From assembly GCA_034437575.1 (NCBI GenBank), contig DAOTTY010000110.1:1-29453 (forward strand): a stretch of DNA of 29,453 bases, read 5' to 3'. The notes under the pieces were generated by a model that was not told where the DNA came from, ran no database searches, and was given only the letters and a program-made list of their open reading frames with translations. This DNA comes from DAOTTY01 sp034437575. GTDB lineage: Bacteria > Chloroflexota > Anaerolineae > Aggregatilineales > Phototrophicaceae. Below, one piece after another: positions 1 through 8,102 of this stretch (its first letter is position 1; each line of letters starts with the position of its first letter). The position numbers and the translations under genes are program-made.

Positions 1-717
1 ATCCCCGGTGTGTTAAAGGCACGGCTGCGCGTGGACGAGGTGGTGACCACGCTGCTGCTGAACTACGTCGCTATTTTGCTGACGGGCTGGCTGGTGACGG
101 GGCCGTTTTTGGTGCCGGGGATGGCCAACGCGATGTCTGCGGAGATTGCAGAGCAGGCCCAACTGCCGCGCCTGCTGGCCCGCAGCCAGTGGAACGCGGG
201 CTTCTTCATTGCACTGGGGACGGTGGTGCTGGTCGGCTTCATGATCCGGCGGCTGACGCTGGGTTATGAGATTCGCACCGTGGGCAGCAACCCGATGTTT
301 GCCCGCTGGTCGGGCATCCCGGTGGGGCGGGTAATTATGCAGGTGATGTTCATCAGCGGGTTTATCGGTGGGGTTGCCGGGGCGATTCAGGTGATGGGCG
401 TGAACTACCGCTTTATTGGCGGGTTTAGTCGCGGCCTGGGCTTTGACGGCATCACGGTGGCGCTGCTGGGACGTAATACGCCATTAGGAACGATGCTGGC
501 GGCGCTGTTCTTCGGTGGGCTGCGGAGCGGCAGCAGCACCATGGAAATGTTTACGCAGGTGCCGCGTGATTTGGTAGACATTTTGCAGGCGATTATTATT
601 CTGTTCGTGGCGATTGACCTCACCTTTACCTGGACGCGCTTACGGCGGCGTTCGTCTGGGCCGGGGGCGGGCAAAACCGCGCCAAGCGAACCCACCCCCG
701 CAAAGGTAACCCCATGA
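1..717 (+). CDS. ABC transporter permease, nucleoside/simple-sugar type (5' truncated)
   Basis: This is an inner-membrane permease of the BmpA/NupP-type nucleoside or simple-sugar ABC importer family (branched-chain-like permease fold). The frame is open from the first base, and the first visible residues (IPGVLKARLRVDEVVTTLLL) match the cytoplasmic coupling segment that normally lies in the middle of the family, so the amino-terminal part lies outside the window. The GTG at position 10 is therefore not the real start. Hydrophobic segments alternate with loops through about residue 205, including the family-typical stretch GYEIRTVGSNPMFARWSGI. The C-terminus is a Pro/Ser/Thr-rich cytoplasmic tail. 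The stop overlaps the start of the next permease (ATGA), so the two are coupled and probably form a heterodimeric channel. The cognate ATPase and binding protein are presumably upstream. The substrate is inferred from the downstream nucleoside phosphorylase. Confidence 0.88.
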   Translation: MPGVLKARLRVDEVVTTLLLNYVAILLTGWLVTGPFLVPGMANAMSAEIAEQAQLPRLLARSQWNAGFFIALGTVVLVGFMIRRLTLGYEIRTVGSNPMFARWSGIPVGRVIMQVMFISGFIGGVAGAIQVMGVNYRFIGGFSRGLGFDGITVALLGRNTPLGTMLAALFFGGLRSGSSTMEMFTQVPRDLVDILQAIIILFVAIDLTFTWTRLRRRSSGPGAGKTAPSEPTPAKVTP

Positions 718-1622
718 CCCTTGACCTGTTGGCAAATTTGCTGGCGTCTACGCTGCGGCTGGCCACCCCGTTAATTCTGGCGTCAATGGCGGGGCTGCTC
801 AGCTATCAGGTAGGGCTGATTAATATCGCGCTGGAGGGCTTTATGCTGGCCGGGGCGTTTGTGGCGGTGGCTATTGCGTTCACGCTCGGCTCGAATTGGG
901 TGGGGATTTTGCTGGCGTGTGTGAGCGGTGGGGCGCTGGGGGCTATTTTCGCCCTGTTCGTCACGCAGTTTCGTGCTAACTTAATCATAACGGGTTTGGC
1001 CATCAACTTTTTGACGCTGGGCATTACGGCTTACTTAATGCAAGTGTGGTTTGGCACATCCGGGACGTTTGCCCCTGAAAGTGTTGATAGCCTGGCAGAT
1101 GTTGTGATCCCCGTCATACATGACATACCGGGTTTAGGCCGGGTACTGTCTGGGCATTCGCCGCTGGTGTACATCAGTTGGGTGATGATTCCGGTAACGT
1201 CCGTCTTCCTGTATTTGACGCTGCCGGGCACGTATATCCGGGCGACGGGGGAAAACCCCGAAGCCGTGCAAACGGCGGGCGTTTCCGTCGCGGGGATGCG
1301 CTACCTTGCCCTGATATTGGGTGGGGTGCTGTGTGGGCTGGCCGGGGCGCACCTGTCTATGAGTGAGTTAGGTTTGTTCCGCGAAAATATGACAAACGGG
1401 CGCGGCTTTATCGCGCTGGCGGCGGTGTATTTCGCTGCCGGGAGGCCGCTGCTGGCGGCGGCGGCGTGCTTGCTGTTCGGCTTGTTTGAGGCGCTGCAAT
1501 TCCGGCTGCAAGCTGCGTCTAATGTGCCACCGCAGTTTTTTCAGATGCTGCCCTACATCGTGGTCATTTTGACATTGGTGGTTATCTCATTCCGTACAGA
1601 GTGGCGCAAAGGATGGTCGTAA
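714..1622 (+). CDS. ABC transporter permease, nucleoside/simple-sugar type, second subunit
   Basis: This 302-residue inner-membrane protein is a full-length second permease of the same importer (NupQ/BmpC-like in role). It begins with a hydrophobic segment followed by the family signature around residues 35-50 (GLINIALEGFMLAGAF), which resembles the NIGLEG motif of simple-sugar/nucleoside permeases. A second coupling region is GTYIRATGENPEAVQTAGVS at about residues 172-191. Several further membrane segments follow, the last near residues 275-293, and a short basic tail ends the protein. The start codon overlaps the preceding stop by four bases and the next gene begins one base after this stop, so it sits in a tight operon. 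The exact substrate cannot be read from the sequence; nucleosides are inferred from the neighbours. Confidence 0.9.
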   Translation: MTLDLLANLLASTLRLATPLILASMAGLLSYQVGLINIALEGFMLAGAFVAVAIAFTLGSNWVGILLACVSGGALGAIFALFVTQFRANLIITGLAINFLTLGITAYLMQVWFGTSGTFAPESVDSLADVVIPVIHDIPGLGRVLSGHSPLVYISWVMIPVTSVFLYLTLPGTYIRATGENPEAVQTAGVSVAGMRYLALILGGVLCGLAGAHLSMSELGLFRENMTNGRGFIALAAVYFAAGRPLLAAAACLLFGLFEALQFRLQAASNVPPQFFQMLPYIVVILTLVVISFRTEWRKGWS

Positions 1623-1623
1623 G

Positions 1624-2202
1624 ATGAACAAGGCTGTACTCGTTATTGACATGGTGAAGGACTTCACCGATATGGAAAACGGCAAGGTGCCCAACGAAGG
1701 CGCTGGCCGCATCTTGCCCGCTATTCATGATTTTGTTCAGCAGTCACGGGCAGCGGGGGCACGCATCATCTGGGTGATTGACACCCACCGCGCCAACAAG
1801 CCAGACTGGGAGCTAGAGCATGTGCGCGATCATTGCACGGAAGGCACCCCCGGCGTAGAAATGGCCCCGCCCCTGGCAGCGCTGGAAGAGGACTACATTA
1901 TCCGCAAGCGGCGCTTTAGTGCGTTTTTCGGCACAGATTTAGATATAGTGCTGCGTGACCTGCATGTGGATACGGTCTTTTTGGCCGGGACAAAGACAAA
2001 TGTATGCATCCGGGCCACCGCACAGGATGCCTTTAGCCACAACTATCACGTAGTTGTGCCGGAAGAATGTGTGGCCACCGATAAACCCCATCTGCACGAG
2101 GCCAACCTGCACGACATTGGCAAGTACATGGGTAAGGTGGTGCCGGTTGAAGCAGCACTCGATATGATTCGACAGGATACGAAGGTAACAGCAAATGGTT
2201 GA
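1624..2202 (+). CDS. Isochorismatase-family cysteine hydrolase (nicotinamidase-like)
   Basis: This 192-residue cytoplasmic hydrolase has the complete isochorismatase/nicotinamidase-type catalytic triad: Asp9 in AVLVIDMVKDF, Lys95 in the YIIRKRRFSAF segment, and Cys128 in the loop AGTKTNVCIRATAQDAF. The length is typical for the family. Family members hydrolyse C-N bonds in amides such as nicotinamide, N-carbamoyl compounds or ureidoacrylate. Its place between nucleoside permeases and a PfkB kinase suggests it acts on a base-derived product (nicotinamide or a pyrimidine breakdown product), but this is inference. It starts one base after the permease stop and overlaps the next gene by eight bases. 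Confidence 0.88.
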   Translation: MNKAVLVIDMVKDFTDMENGKVPNEGAGRILPAIHDFVQQSRAAGARIIWVIDTHRANKPDWELEHVRDHCTEGTPGVEMAPPLAALEEDYIIRKRRFSAFFGTDLDIVLRDLHVDTVFLAGTKTNVCIRATAQDAFSHNYHVVVPEECVATDKPHLHEANLHDIGKYMGKVVPVEAALDMIRQDTKVTANG

Positions 2203-3133
2203 CGTACTCGCAACAGGCTACCCCAGCCTGGACTATATCATTCCGGTTTCGCACAGCCCGGTTATAGGTGAAACAGCCCTCATCGAAGATGTGCCTGCCG
2301 ACCACGAGGCTGCTTTCGGCGGTTGTGGGTCGAACGTGGCGGCGGCGCTGTCGGTATTGGGCTTTCAGGCGGCAGTGGCCTGCATCGTCGGCGACGACCG
2401 TGAAGGCTTTTTGTACACCTCGCAGATGCGAAAGCTAGGTATCGACACGCAGGATATTATCACCGTGCAGCGCTCGAAAACATCGCGCAGCTATCTGTTC
2501 CGCAACCCCAGCGGTGAATACCAGAACTTTTTCTTCGCGGGGGCTGCGGATCAGTGGCAGGGCACGCTGCGCCTGATGAACCTGCGCCGGGTGCGCTATG
2601 CGCTGCTGACGGTGGGACCGTATCACTATAACAAGCAGTTTGCCGAGACGGTTAAGGGCGCGGGCAAGTCGCTCATCTGGCAGCTCAAGCCAGATGTGGC
2701 AGCCTTCACCAAAGACGCACTCAAGCAGTTTTCGCAGGCCAGCGAATACATTTTGATGAACCACCTCGAAGCGGAGTTCGTCACGAAGGGCCTAGGCATC
2801 GGCCATGTGAAAGACCTGATTAACGACACCACGAAGGTCGTTGTCGTCACAAAGGGCGCAGAAGGCTGTACTGTGTACGACAAGGACGGCGAATACGCGA
2901 TTAAAGCGGTGCCGCCCGTGAGCGTGACAGACACCACAGGCGCAGGCGACGGCTTTACTGCGGGTTTCATCGGTGGGCTGCTGAAGGGCAAAAATCATAA
3001 AACCTGTGGCCAGATGGGGTCTACGTTGGCGTCGTACATCCTGGAAAACATCGGCTGCCAGACGAACCTGCCGCGCTGGGAAAACTTCGAGGGGCGGTAT
3101 AAGCAGCACTTTGGTGAGTTGGAGCCTGCATGA
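2195..3133 (+). CDS. PfkB-family carbohydrate/nucleoside kinase
   Basis: This 312-residue ATP-dependent kinase belongs to the PfkB (ribokinase) family. The N-terminal region carries the Gly-rich substrate signature FGGCGSNVAAALSVLG (about residues 41-56), and the C-terminal signature DTTGAGDGFTAGF (about residues 249-261) contains the anion hole and catalytic Asp. Family members phosphorylate ribose, nucleosides, pseudouridine, or in some archaea ribose-1-phosphate. Because the next gene is a nucleoside phosphorylase, a role on ribose-1-phosphate or on a nucleoside is plausible but not proved by sequence. The gene overlaps its upstream neighbour by eight bases and the phosphorylase gene by four (ATGA), so all are co-translated. 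Confidence 0.9.
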   Translation: MVDVLATGYPSLDYIIPVSHSPVIGETALIEDVPADHEAAFGGCGSNVAAALSVLGFQAAVACIVGDDREGFLYTSQMRKLGIDTQDIITVQRSKTSRSYLFRNPSGEYQNFFFAGAADQWQGTLRLMNLRRVRYALLTVGPYHYNKQFAETVKGAGKSLIWQLKPDVAAFTKDALKQFSQASEYILMNHLEAEFVTKGLGIGHVKDLINDTTKVVVVTKGAEGCTVYDKDGEYAIKAVPPVSVTDTTGAGDGFTAGFIGGLLKGKNHKTCGQMGSTLASYILENIGCQTNLPRWENFEGRYKQHFGELEPA

Positions 3134-3846
3134 GCAAGACGCTTTATCTGAAGTGTGAACCCGGTGATGTAGCCGAGCGCGTGCTGCTCACCGGGGACCC
3201 GGCCCGCGTGGAGCGGATTGCCGGGTTTTTTGATGACGTACAGGTCACCCATCAGAACCGCGAATATCACGTAACGACGGGCTTATACCGGGGGCAGCGC
3301 TTTACAGCGGCCAGTGCGGGGATTGGAGCGCCGTCTACGGCAATTGCGCTGGAGGAGTTCAAGCAGTTGGGCGTGCAATCGCTGGTGCGGGTGGGCACGA
3401 TGATGGGCGTTCACGCGCCGATGGGGTCGCATGTGATTGCAACAGGTGCGGCCCGGTTCGAGGGCACGTCGGTGAGCTATTTGCCGCTGGCCTACCCCGC
3501 CGTGCCAGATTGGGCACTGGTTCAGGCACTCCATGCGAGCGGGCAAGAGCGCGGCCTGGATTTGCACATGGGCATCAGCGCAACCTATGACGCCTTCTAC
3601 CCACACATGGCCCCGGCGCTTACCGGGCACGGCCTGCCGCAGCTTGACGAACTGAAGCGGGCGGGCGTGATGGCGACGGATATGGAAACCGCGATGGTGT
3701 ACATTGTGGGGCGGGTGATTGGGCTGGCGGTAGCGTCGATGTGTGTGGTCACCGTACAGGCAGACCCGTTCACTGTGCTGGACCCCGAACCGCGTGCTGA
3801 AGGCGAAGATAAGCTGATCGAAACCGTATTACAGGGTTTACTATGA
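3130..3846 (+). CDS. Nucleoside phosphorylase (uridine phosphorylase-like, PNP/UDP family 1)
   Basis: This 238-residue cytoplasmic enzyme would split a nucleoside with phosphate into the free base and ribose-1-phosphate. Visible family marks are the N-terminal phosphate-binding loop VLLTGDPARVERIA (about residues 18-31), the conserved SAGIGAPSTAIALEE (about 61-75), the VRVGTMMGV strand that replaces the usual VRIGTCG(G/A) (about 86-94), and DMETAMVY (about 188-195) matching the EMExA motif that contacts ribose. Length and layout match trimeric/hexameric NP-I enzymes of the uridine/purine phosphorylase group. Base specificity cannot be fixed by eye. It is coupled by ATGA overlaps on both sides and is the strongest evidence that the operon handles nucleosides. 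Confidence 0.88.
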   Translation: MSKTLYLKCEPGDVAERVLLTGDPARVERIAGFFDDVQVTHQNREYHVTTGLYRGQRFTAASAGIGAPSTAIALEEFKQLGVQSLVRVGTMMGVHAPMGSHVIATGAARFEGTSVSYLPLAYPAVPDWALVQALHASGQERGLDLHMGISATYDAFYPHMAPALTGHGLPQLDELKRAGVMATDMETAMVYIVGRVIGLAVASMCVVTVQADPFTVLDPEPRAEGEDKLIETVLQGLL

Positions 3847-5300
3847 GTGAAACACTGTTTATCAACGGGGTATGGCGTGAAGCCACCGGCGGCGCGACAC
3901 TGCCGGTCACCAACCCGGCCACAGGCGACAACATCCAGGTAATTGCCGACGCGAGTGAGGTTGACGTGCTGCACGCGCTGGAATCGGCACAGGTGGCCTT
4001 CCCGGTGTGGTCGCAGATGCCAACCCGTGAGAAAGCCACTATCATGCACCGCGCCATGACCCTTTTCCGCAATGAGATGTTGAACGACGCGGCGCGGATG
4101 CTCACGCAGGAACATGGTAAGCCGCTTAACGACAGTTACAAAGAGTGCCGCTACAGCGCGGACGTGATCGACTTTTATGCGGACGAGGCGCGGCGCATCA
4201 CGGGCACGCACTTTAGCGGCGATATTGGGCCGACGCACAGCTTTGTGTTTAAGCAGCCGGTTGGGGTCGTCGGTGCGATTGTCCCCTGGAACTTCCCGGT
4301 GGATTTGCTGGCGTGGAAGTTGGGGCCAGGGCTGGCGGCGGGCTGTACATTTGTCATCAAGCCGTCGGAGTTGGCCCCATTCGCGGCGATGAAGTTCGTT
4401 GAGGCGTTCAAGCGGGCGGGCATTCCTGATGGGGTGATTAACGTGGTTACGGGTGGGCCGGGCGTGGGCAAAGCGCTGGTCACACATCCGCTGACGAACA
4501 AGATCGCGTTTACCGGGTCTACGGCGGTGGGCAGGTGGATTGCCGAACACGCGGGCCAGCAGCTCAAGCCGGTCACGCTGGAGCTTGGCGGCAGTGCGCC
4601 GTTCATCGTGTGTAAAGACGCTGACCTGGACATTGCCGTGCCAGAAGCGCTGCGCCGGACGTATTCGCACACCGGGCAGATTTGCATCAGCGTGAACCGT
4701 ATCTTTGTGCAGCGCGACGTGTTTGAGCCGTTCGCAGACCGCTTCGCAGAGGCGGCGGCCAAGCTGCGCGTTACGGCGAACGGGCTGCAAGACGTAGACG
4801 CAGACATGGGGCCAATCATCACGGAGAGCGGGCTGAACAAAATCCGGCAGCATGTGGCTGACGCCATCGACAAAGGGGCTAAGCTGCGGGTTGGTGGGGC
4901 ATCCCCTGATGGTGAGGCGTATAAGGGCGGCTACTTCTACAGTCCGACGGTGCTAACAGACATCACTATGGACATGGCTGTGATGCGCGAAGAGACGTTC
5001 GGGCCAGTGGCCCCCATTGTGCAGTTTGACACGGTAGAAAACGCGGTGCAGATGGCGAACAGCACGCCCTACGGCCTCGCCGCCTACGTTTACACTGCTG
5101 ATTTAGACACGGCTTTCTACGCGGCACAGCACATCAAGGCGGGGGGGGTGGGCATCAACGTGAATGATGTAACAGAAATCCGGGCACCATTCGGTGGGAT
5201 GAAACAAAGCGGCCTGGGCCGTGAACTGGGTGAACCGGGCCTGGACGCCTACATGGACATCAAGCATGTGCGTTACCGCCACCGCCCACCAAAGGGGTGA
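3843..5300 (+). CDS. NAD(P)-dependent aldehyde dehydrogenase (succinate-semialdehyde dehydrogenase-like)
   Basis: This 485-residue soluble enzyme oxidises an aldehyde to the acid. All key residues are present: Asn150 in GAIVPWNFP, the cofactor-binding GSTAVG loop (225-230), the general base Glu247 in LELGG, and nucleophile Cys281 in GQICIS. The FGP motif (EETFGPVAPI) and the C-terminal PFGGMKQSGLGRE stretch are also intact. Length and motif style resemble GabD-like succinate-semialdehyde and glyceraldehyde/lactaldehyde dehydrogenases. It closes the nucleoside operon (ATGA overlap with the phosphorylase), so the substrate may be an aldehyde from sugar-phosphate or base breakdown, for example glycolaldehyde or malonic semialdehyde; that is inference. 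The downstream gene is convergent. Confidence 0.93.
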   Translation: MSETLFINGVWREATGGATLPVTNPATGDNIQVIADASEVDVLHALESAQVAFPVWSQMPTREKATIMHRAMTLFRNEMLNDAARMLTQEHGKPLNDSYKECRYSADVIDFYADEARRITGTHFSGDIGPTHSFVFKQPVGVVGAIVPWNFPVDLLAWKLGPGLAAGCTFVIKPSELAPFAAMKFVEAFKRAGIPDGVINVVTGGPGVGKALVTHPLTNKIAFTGSTAVGRWIAEHAGQQLKPVTLELGGSAPFIVCKDADLDIAVPEALRRTYSHTGQICISVNRIFVQRDVFEPFADRFAEAAAKLRVTANGLQDVDADMGPIITESGLNKIRQHVADAIDKGAKLRVGGASPDGEAYKGGYFYSPTVLTDITMDMAVMREETFGPVAPIVQFDTVENAVQMANSTPYGLAAYVYTADLDTAFYAAQHIKAGGVGINVNDVTEIRAPFGGMKQSGLGRELGEPGLDAYMDIKHVRYRHRPPKG

Positions 5301-5389
5301 GGGGCGGGAGATTGAAAATCCCTTTTGCCCGCGTGTCGCGGCGCAGCCCTGTGCGGGTTGTCGTGCTTTTTCCGTTTGTTGGCCGCCAT

Positions 5390-6511
5390 CTAGCGGTTCA
5401 TCACCACGACCCACACCACCGCCAGTCCCATCAGCCAGAAGAACACCAGGATCAGTATGGCGATCACCGTGCGCGACCAACTGCCGCGCCGCCTGCGGGA
5501 TGGCGTGGGGTGGTTGGTTGCGGCCTGGAAAGCACGGACTTCGTGGAGGGTGTAGTCACGGTCGGCAATGGCAACACCGGGCTGGACGGCATCGGGCGTG
5601 TATTGCAGGTTATTGACGTTATCTGGCACGGTGACGGCGCTGCGGAGGTCAGCTACAAACTGGAGCAGGTCGGTATAGCGGCCCTGGCGCGGGCCGATGC
5701 CCTGCGCGAAGATCGCATCAAGCATGGCGTGATCTGCACCGCGCAGGCACACGGGCATATCGGCGGGGCTGAGGGTAGACGGCTTATTCCAATTGCCGCT
5801 GCTGATAAGCTGGCGCAGGTGTTCGCGCACCTGCCCGAAGCTCTGGTTCATCATAGATGGGCGCAGCACCGCGTGGATACCGAACAGCATTTCGTAGGCG
5901 GTGAGGACAAACGCGAAGCTGTCTGTCCGTTCGTCAGGGGGGAGGCCGTCGGCAGGGGGCATGTACAGGCTGGTGCCCACGTTGGGCGCGGCGCTGCCCG
6001 CCCGCTGCTTGTCAATCGCCACGCTGAAGTCGATCAGGTAGGGCTGGCGGAACCCGTGCAGGTTGGCGGGCTTGATGTCCCGGTGGATGATGCCCTGCCG
6101 GTGAATTTCCATGAGCGTTTCGGCAACGATTTCCAGCAGGGACAGGCGCGTGAGCAGCAGCACGCTCATGACCTCGCCGGATTGGATGTACGACGACCAC
6201 GACGGCGCGTTGATGTAGGCCATCACAAAGTAGGGCCGCTGGGCGTTGACGTTGTAGCCGTACAGGGTGGGCACGTTGGGCAGTCCGCCGAGGGCTTCCA
6301 GCATTTTGATCTCATCATAGAAGCGGGCGCGGTGGCGGTCTGCGTGGTCGCCAGTGATAAGGTCCACGTTCATGAACTTGATGGCCATCTGCCGCATGGC
6401 ATCGTGGGCACGCCACACCTCGCCAGATGAGCCGTAGCCCACGCGCTCATCCAGGGTGAAGCCGTCTATCTGGAAGCCGGGCACCAGGTCGGTAAACGTC
6501 TGGTTACTCAT
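5390..6511 (-). CDS. Membrane-anchored Ser/Thr protein kinase with a DFS variant motif
   Basis: This 373-residue protein has an N-terminal eukaryotic-like kinase domain and one C-terminal membrane segment (about residues 348-371) after an Arg-rich stretch, which places the kinase in the cytoplasm. The P-loop is VGYGSSGEV (24-32), the ATP-anchoring Lys is K45 (AIKFM), and the catalytic loop is HRDIKPAN (143-150). The magnesium motif reads DFS (161-163) instead of DFG, and a GTSLYMPPAD activation/P+1 segment follows where GTP.YMAPE is usual. The core catalytic Asp and Lys are kept, so activity is likely but regulation may differ. It starts three bases after the stop of the FHA gene, so kinase and phosphothreonine reader are made together. 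Confidence 0.88.
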   Translation of the reverse strand: MSNQTFTDLVPGFQIDGFTLDERVGYGSSGEVWRAHDAMRQMAIKFMNVDLITGDHADRHRARFYDEIKMLEALGGLPNVPTLYGYNVNAQRPYFVMAYINAPSWSSYIQSGEVMSVLLLTRLSLLEIVAETLMEIHRQGIIHRDIKPANLHGFRQPYLIDFSVAIDKQRAGSAAPNVGTSLYMPPADGLPPDERTDSFAFVLTAYEMLFGIHAVLRPSMMNQSFGQVREHLRQLISSGNWNKPSTLSPADMPVCLRGADHAMLDAIFAQGIGPRQGRYTDLLQFVADLRSAVTVPDNVNNLQYTPDAVQPGVAIADRDYTLHEVRAFQAATNHPTPSRRRRGSWSRTVIAILILVFFWLMGLAVVWVVVMNR

Positions 6512-6514
6512 GGG

Positions 6515-7147
6515 TTAGCCCTGTGTGGCAAACGAGCGCGTATCACCCGGCAGCACAAACCGCACCGTGACGGCAGTCCCAAACTGCACCACATCGCCGT
6601 TGTAGATGCGCTCCTCCTGGCCGGGCGTCAGCGGTTGGAACACCTCGCCGCGCCGGATGCTGGTGCCGTAAGAACTGCTGGTGTCCATCAGGAAGTACTC
6701 CTGGGCGTTGGTATCCCCATGAAAGAAGGCATGACGCCGCGAGATGCTGCGTTCGTCCAGGGCAACGAGCACGTCCTTATCGGGCATGTAAAAGCGCCCA
6801 ATGCCGAAATCGCTGCTGGGCAGCTTAATCTCGCTAACATTGGGCAGCCCGTTAAGAATGACCATTTTGGCGACCTGGTTGCCCGTGTCGTAGTTCAAAT
6901 CGGGCGCGGTTTGCTGCTGCTGGCGGGCGACATAGTTCACGTTGACGCTGGTAGCCGGGTCTGTGGGCATCACGGGCGAATCGGGCAAATTGCGCGGTTG
7001 GCGCGGGCGGCGACGGCCCAAGCTGGAGTTAAGGTAGCCGTAATACAACAGTTGGATGACGGCCAGAATCCCCAGCGTAACCGGCAGCAAGATGTGGAGC
7101 CAGTCCAGCAGGAATTCCCAGCGGGCCAGCAAATCGGTGACAGACAT
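6515..7147 (-). CDS. Membrane-anchored FHA-domain protein
   Basis: This protein of about 210 residues starts with a single membrane segment (about residues 17-39), followed by a basic linker and a C-terminal forkhead-associated domain. FHA marks are FGIGRFY, the core ERSISRRHAFFH, and the loop SSSYGTSIRRGE followed by NGDVVQFG. Such domains bind phosphothreonine peptides, so the likely partner is the kinase encoded three bases downstream or one of its targets. The ATG at 7147 (MSVTDLLARW) is preferred over the GTG at 7207 because a GGAG lies upstream and the longer version adds only a low-complexity basic extension. It is divergent from the WXG100-like genes. Confidence 0.85.
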   Translation of the reverse strand: MSVTDLLARWEFLLDWLHILLPVTLGILAVIQLLYYGYLNSSLGRRRPRQPRNLPDSPVMPTDPATSVNVNYVARQQQQTAPDLNYDTGNQVAKMVILNGLPNVSEIKLPSSDFGIGRFYMPDKDVLVALDERSISRRHAFFHGDTNAQEYFLMDTSSSYGTSIRRGEVFQPLTPGQEERIYNGDVVQFGTAVTVRFVLPGDTRSFATQG

Positions 7148-7258
7148 ACGTCGGCGCTCCGTCAGTGAGTGAGTCGTCGCTATGATGCGCTTTTTTCCAC
7201 GATACACTACAATATACCTTAATCATTGATAAGGGGCCAACAGGCGGAGGCGCACCTC
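7148..7258. promoter_or_regulatory. Divergent promoter region between the FHA-kinase and WXG100-like operons
   Basis: This short AT-rich spacer must serve both directions. On the + strand TACAAT (7208-7213) could act as a -10 box, and the - strand reads TATATT in the same patch. No clear -35 box is seen for either. A GGCGGAGG Shine-Dalgarno lies just upstream of the ATG at 7259. Promoter positions are therefore only suggested. Confidence 0.35.
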
Positions 7259-7546
7259 ATGGACACAGGCGAAATCTATGCAAAGATCACCCAAATGCGC
7301 GAGGCAGCCGCGACGATAGGGCGGAGTGCCTCGAATGTACGCGATTGCATCGAGGCGGTAGACCGCGAGGTGTGGGCGCTGGGTGCAGACCGCTTCATGA
7401 GCGCAGGGGCGGAGGCGTTCCGGGGGGAGTACATGCGGTTGAAGCCGCGCCTGGCGGAGTCTTTCGAGCAGTTAATGCTGTTCCAGGATAAGCTGAACGC
7501 CAGTGCCGACGACATCGAAATGGCCTCCCGCAGCGGACGGAGCTAA
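7259..7546 (+). CDS. Small WXG100/ESAT-6-like helical protein
   Basis: This 95-residue protein is predicted to be almost all helical, with the central turn VWALGADRF standing where WXG100 proteins have W-x-G between two helices. Size, lack of a signal peptide and the pair with a second similar protein downstream fit the WXG100/ESAT-6-like superfamily, which form helical hairpin dimers and are often exported by type VII secretion systems. The start at ATG 7259 is chosen because GCGGAGG lies about eight bases before it. The central motif is not a perfect W-x-G, so a general WXG-like call is safer. No secretion ATPase is adjacent. Confidence 0.65.
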   Translation: MDTGEIYAKITQMREAAATIGRSASNVRDCIEAVDREVWALGADRFMSAGAEAFRGEYMRLKPRLAESFEQLMLFQDKLNASADDIEMASRSGRS

Positions 7547-7550
7547 CCCT

Positions 7551-7820
7551 ATGACCGATTATGTAAAAGTTCCCTACACAGAGTTATTGCAGCGGGCGGC
7601 CCGCATCCGGCAGGAAGCGGAAACCATCCGCAATGAAATGAAAACGCTGCGCGAAACCATCGAGGGCATCGAGTGGATGGGCAAGCGGGCCGACCGTTTC
7701 TTCCAATTGTGGGGGGAAACGCTGCCAGAGATGGAGCAGTGGGTAATTATCCTGGAAACGTTCGCGGCGGAGTTGGAAGATCAGGCGCGGCGGATGCAGG
7801 CGGCAGACGAGGCGTTTTAG
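7551..7820 (+). CDS. Small WXG100-like helical protein, second of the pair
   Basis: This 89-residue protein (start ATG 7551, MTDYVKVPY) follows its neighbour by four bases. It is helical, with an exact W-M-G turn in GIEWMGKRADRFFQLWG at about residue 42, the expected central site of a WXG100 hairpin. It ends with a long acidic/Gln helix (LEDQARRMQAADEAF). The longer in-frame start at 7503 would overlap the previous gene heavily and adds no helical content. With the upstream gene it probably forms a heterodimer. A decayed second copy of its 3' half lies at 13361-13496. Confidence 0.7.
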   Translation: MTDYVKVPYTELLQRAARIRQEAETIRNEMKTLRETIEGIEWMGKRADRFFQLWGETLPEMEQWVIILETFAAELEDQARRMQAADEAF

Positions 7821-8102
7821 GCGGGGCGTTGCGTGTTAAGGGGGCGTTTCAATACCCCCAGCCCCCAAAATGAGGGAAGAGGAACACCGCCGAAGCCGTT
7901 GGGGTGGGGGGCAAGCTGAGTCGTTACTATGATTTGTAGAAGTGGGGGCGCAGCACGCTGCACCCCCACTCCGATGCGGCAATCATCAGAAAATCAGCCG
8001 CATAGACGCTAGCAATACCCAAATACACTTTGAGTACGAGCAGGCCACTGTCGCCGGAGGCGATACAGATGGCTTGGCCACTGACCGCCCCCCCATGTTT
8101 CG
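7821..8102. terminator. Intergenic spacer with a strong hairpin at 7941-7970 between convergent genes
   Basis: No gene is seen here. The main structure is a 14-bp inverted repeat with one mismatch at 7941-7970 (left arm AGTGGGGGCGCAGC). A smaller dyad, ATGCGGC at 7974-7980 with GCCGCAT at 7999-8005, follows. The hairpin lies between the 3' ends of the WXG100-like genes (+) and the secreted vWA protein (-), so a bidirectional terminator role is likely, although neither side has a clear T-run. Confidence 0.45.

Noticed and set aside
3597..4853. Long - strand open frame of 418 codons under the phosphorylase and aldehyde dehydrogenase genes
   Set aside because: It is antisense to two well-recognised genes, rich in Arg/His/Pro typical of shadow frames in GC-rich DNA, and has no family features.
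5297..6430. + strand open frame of 377 codons opposite the kinase
   Set aside because: Antisense to a kinase with intact HRD and P-loop motifs; composition is shadow-like.
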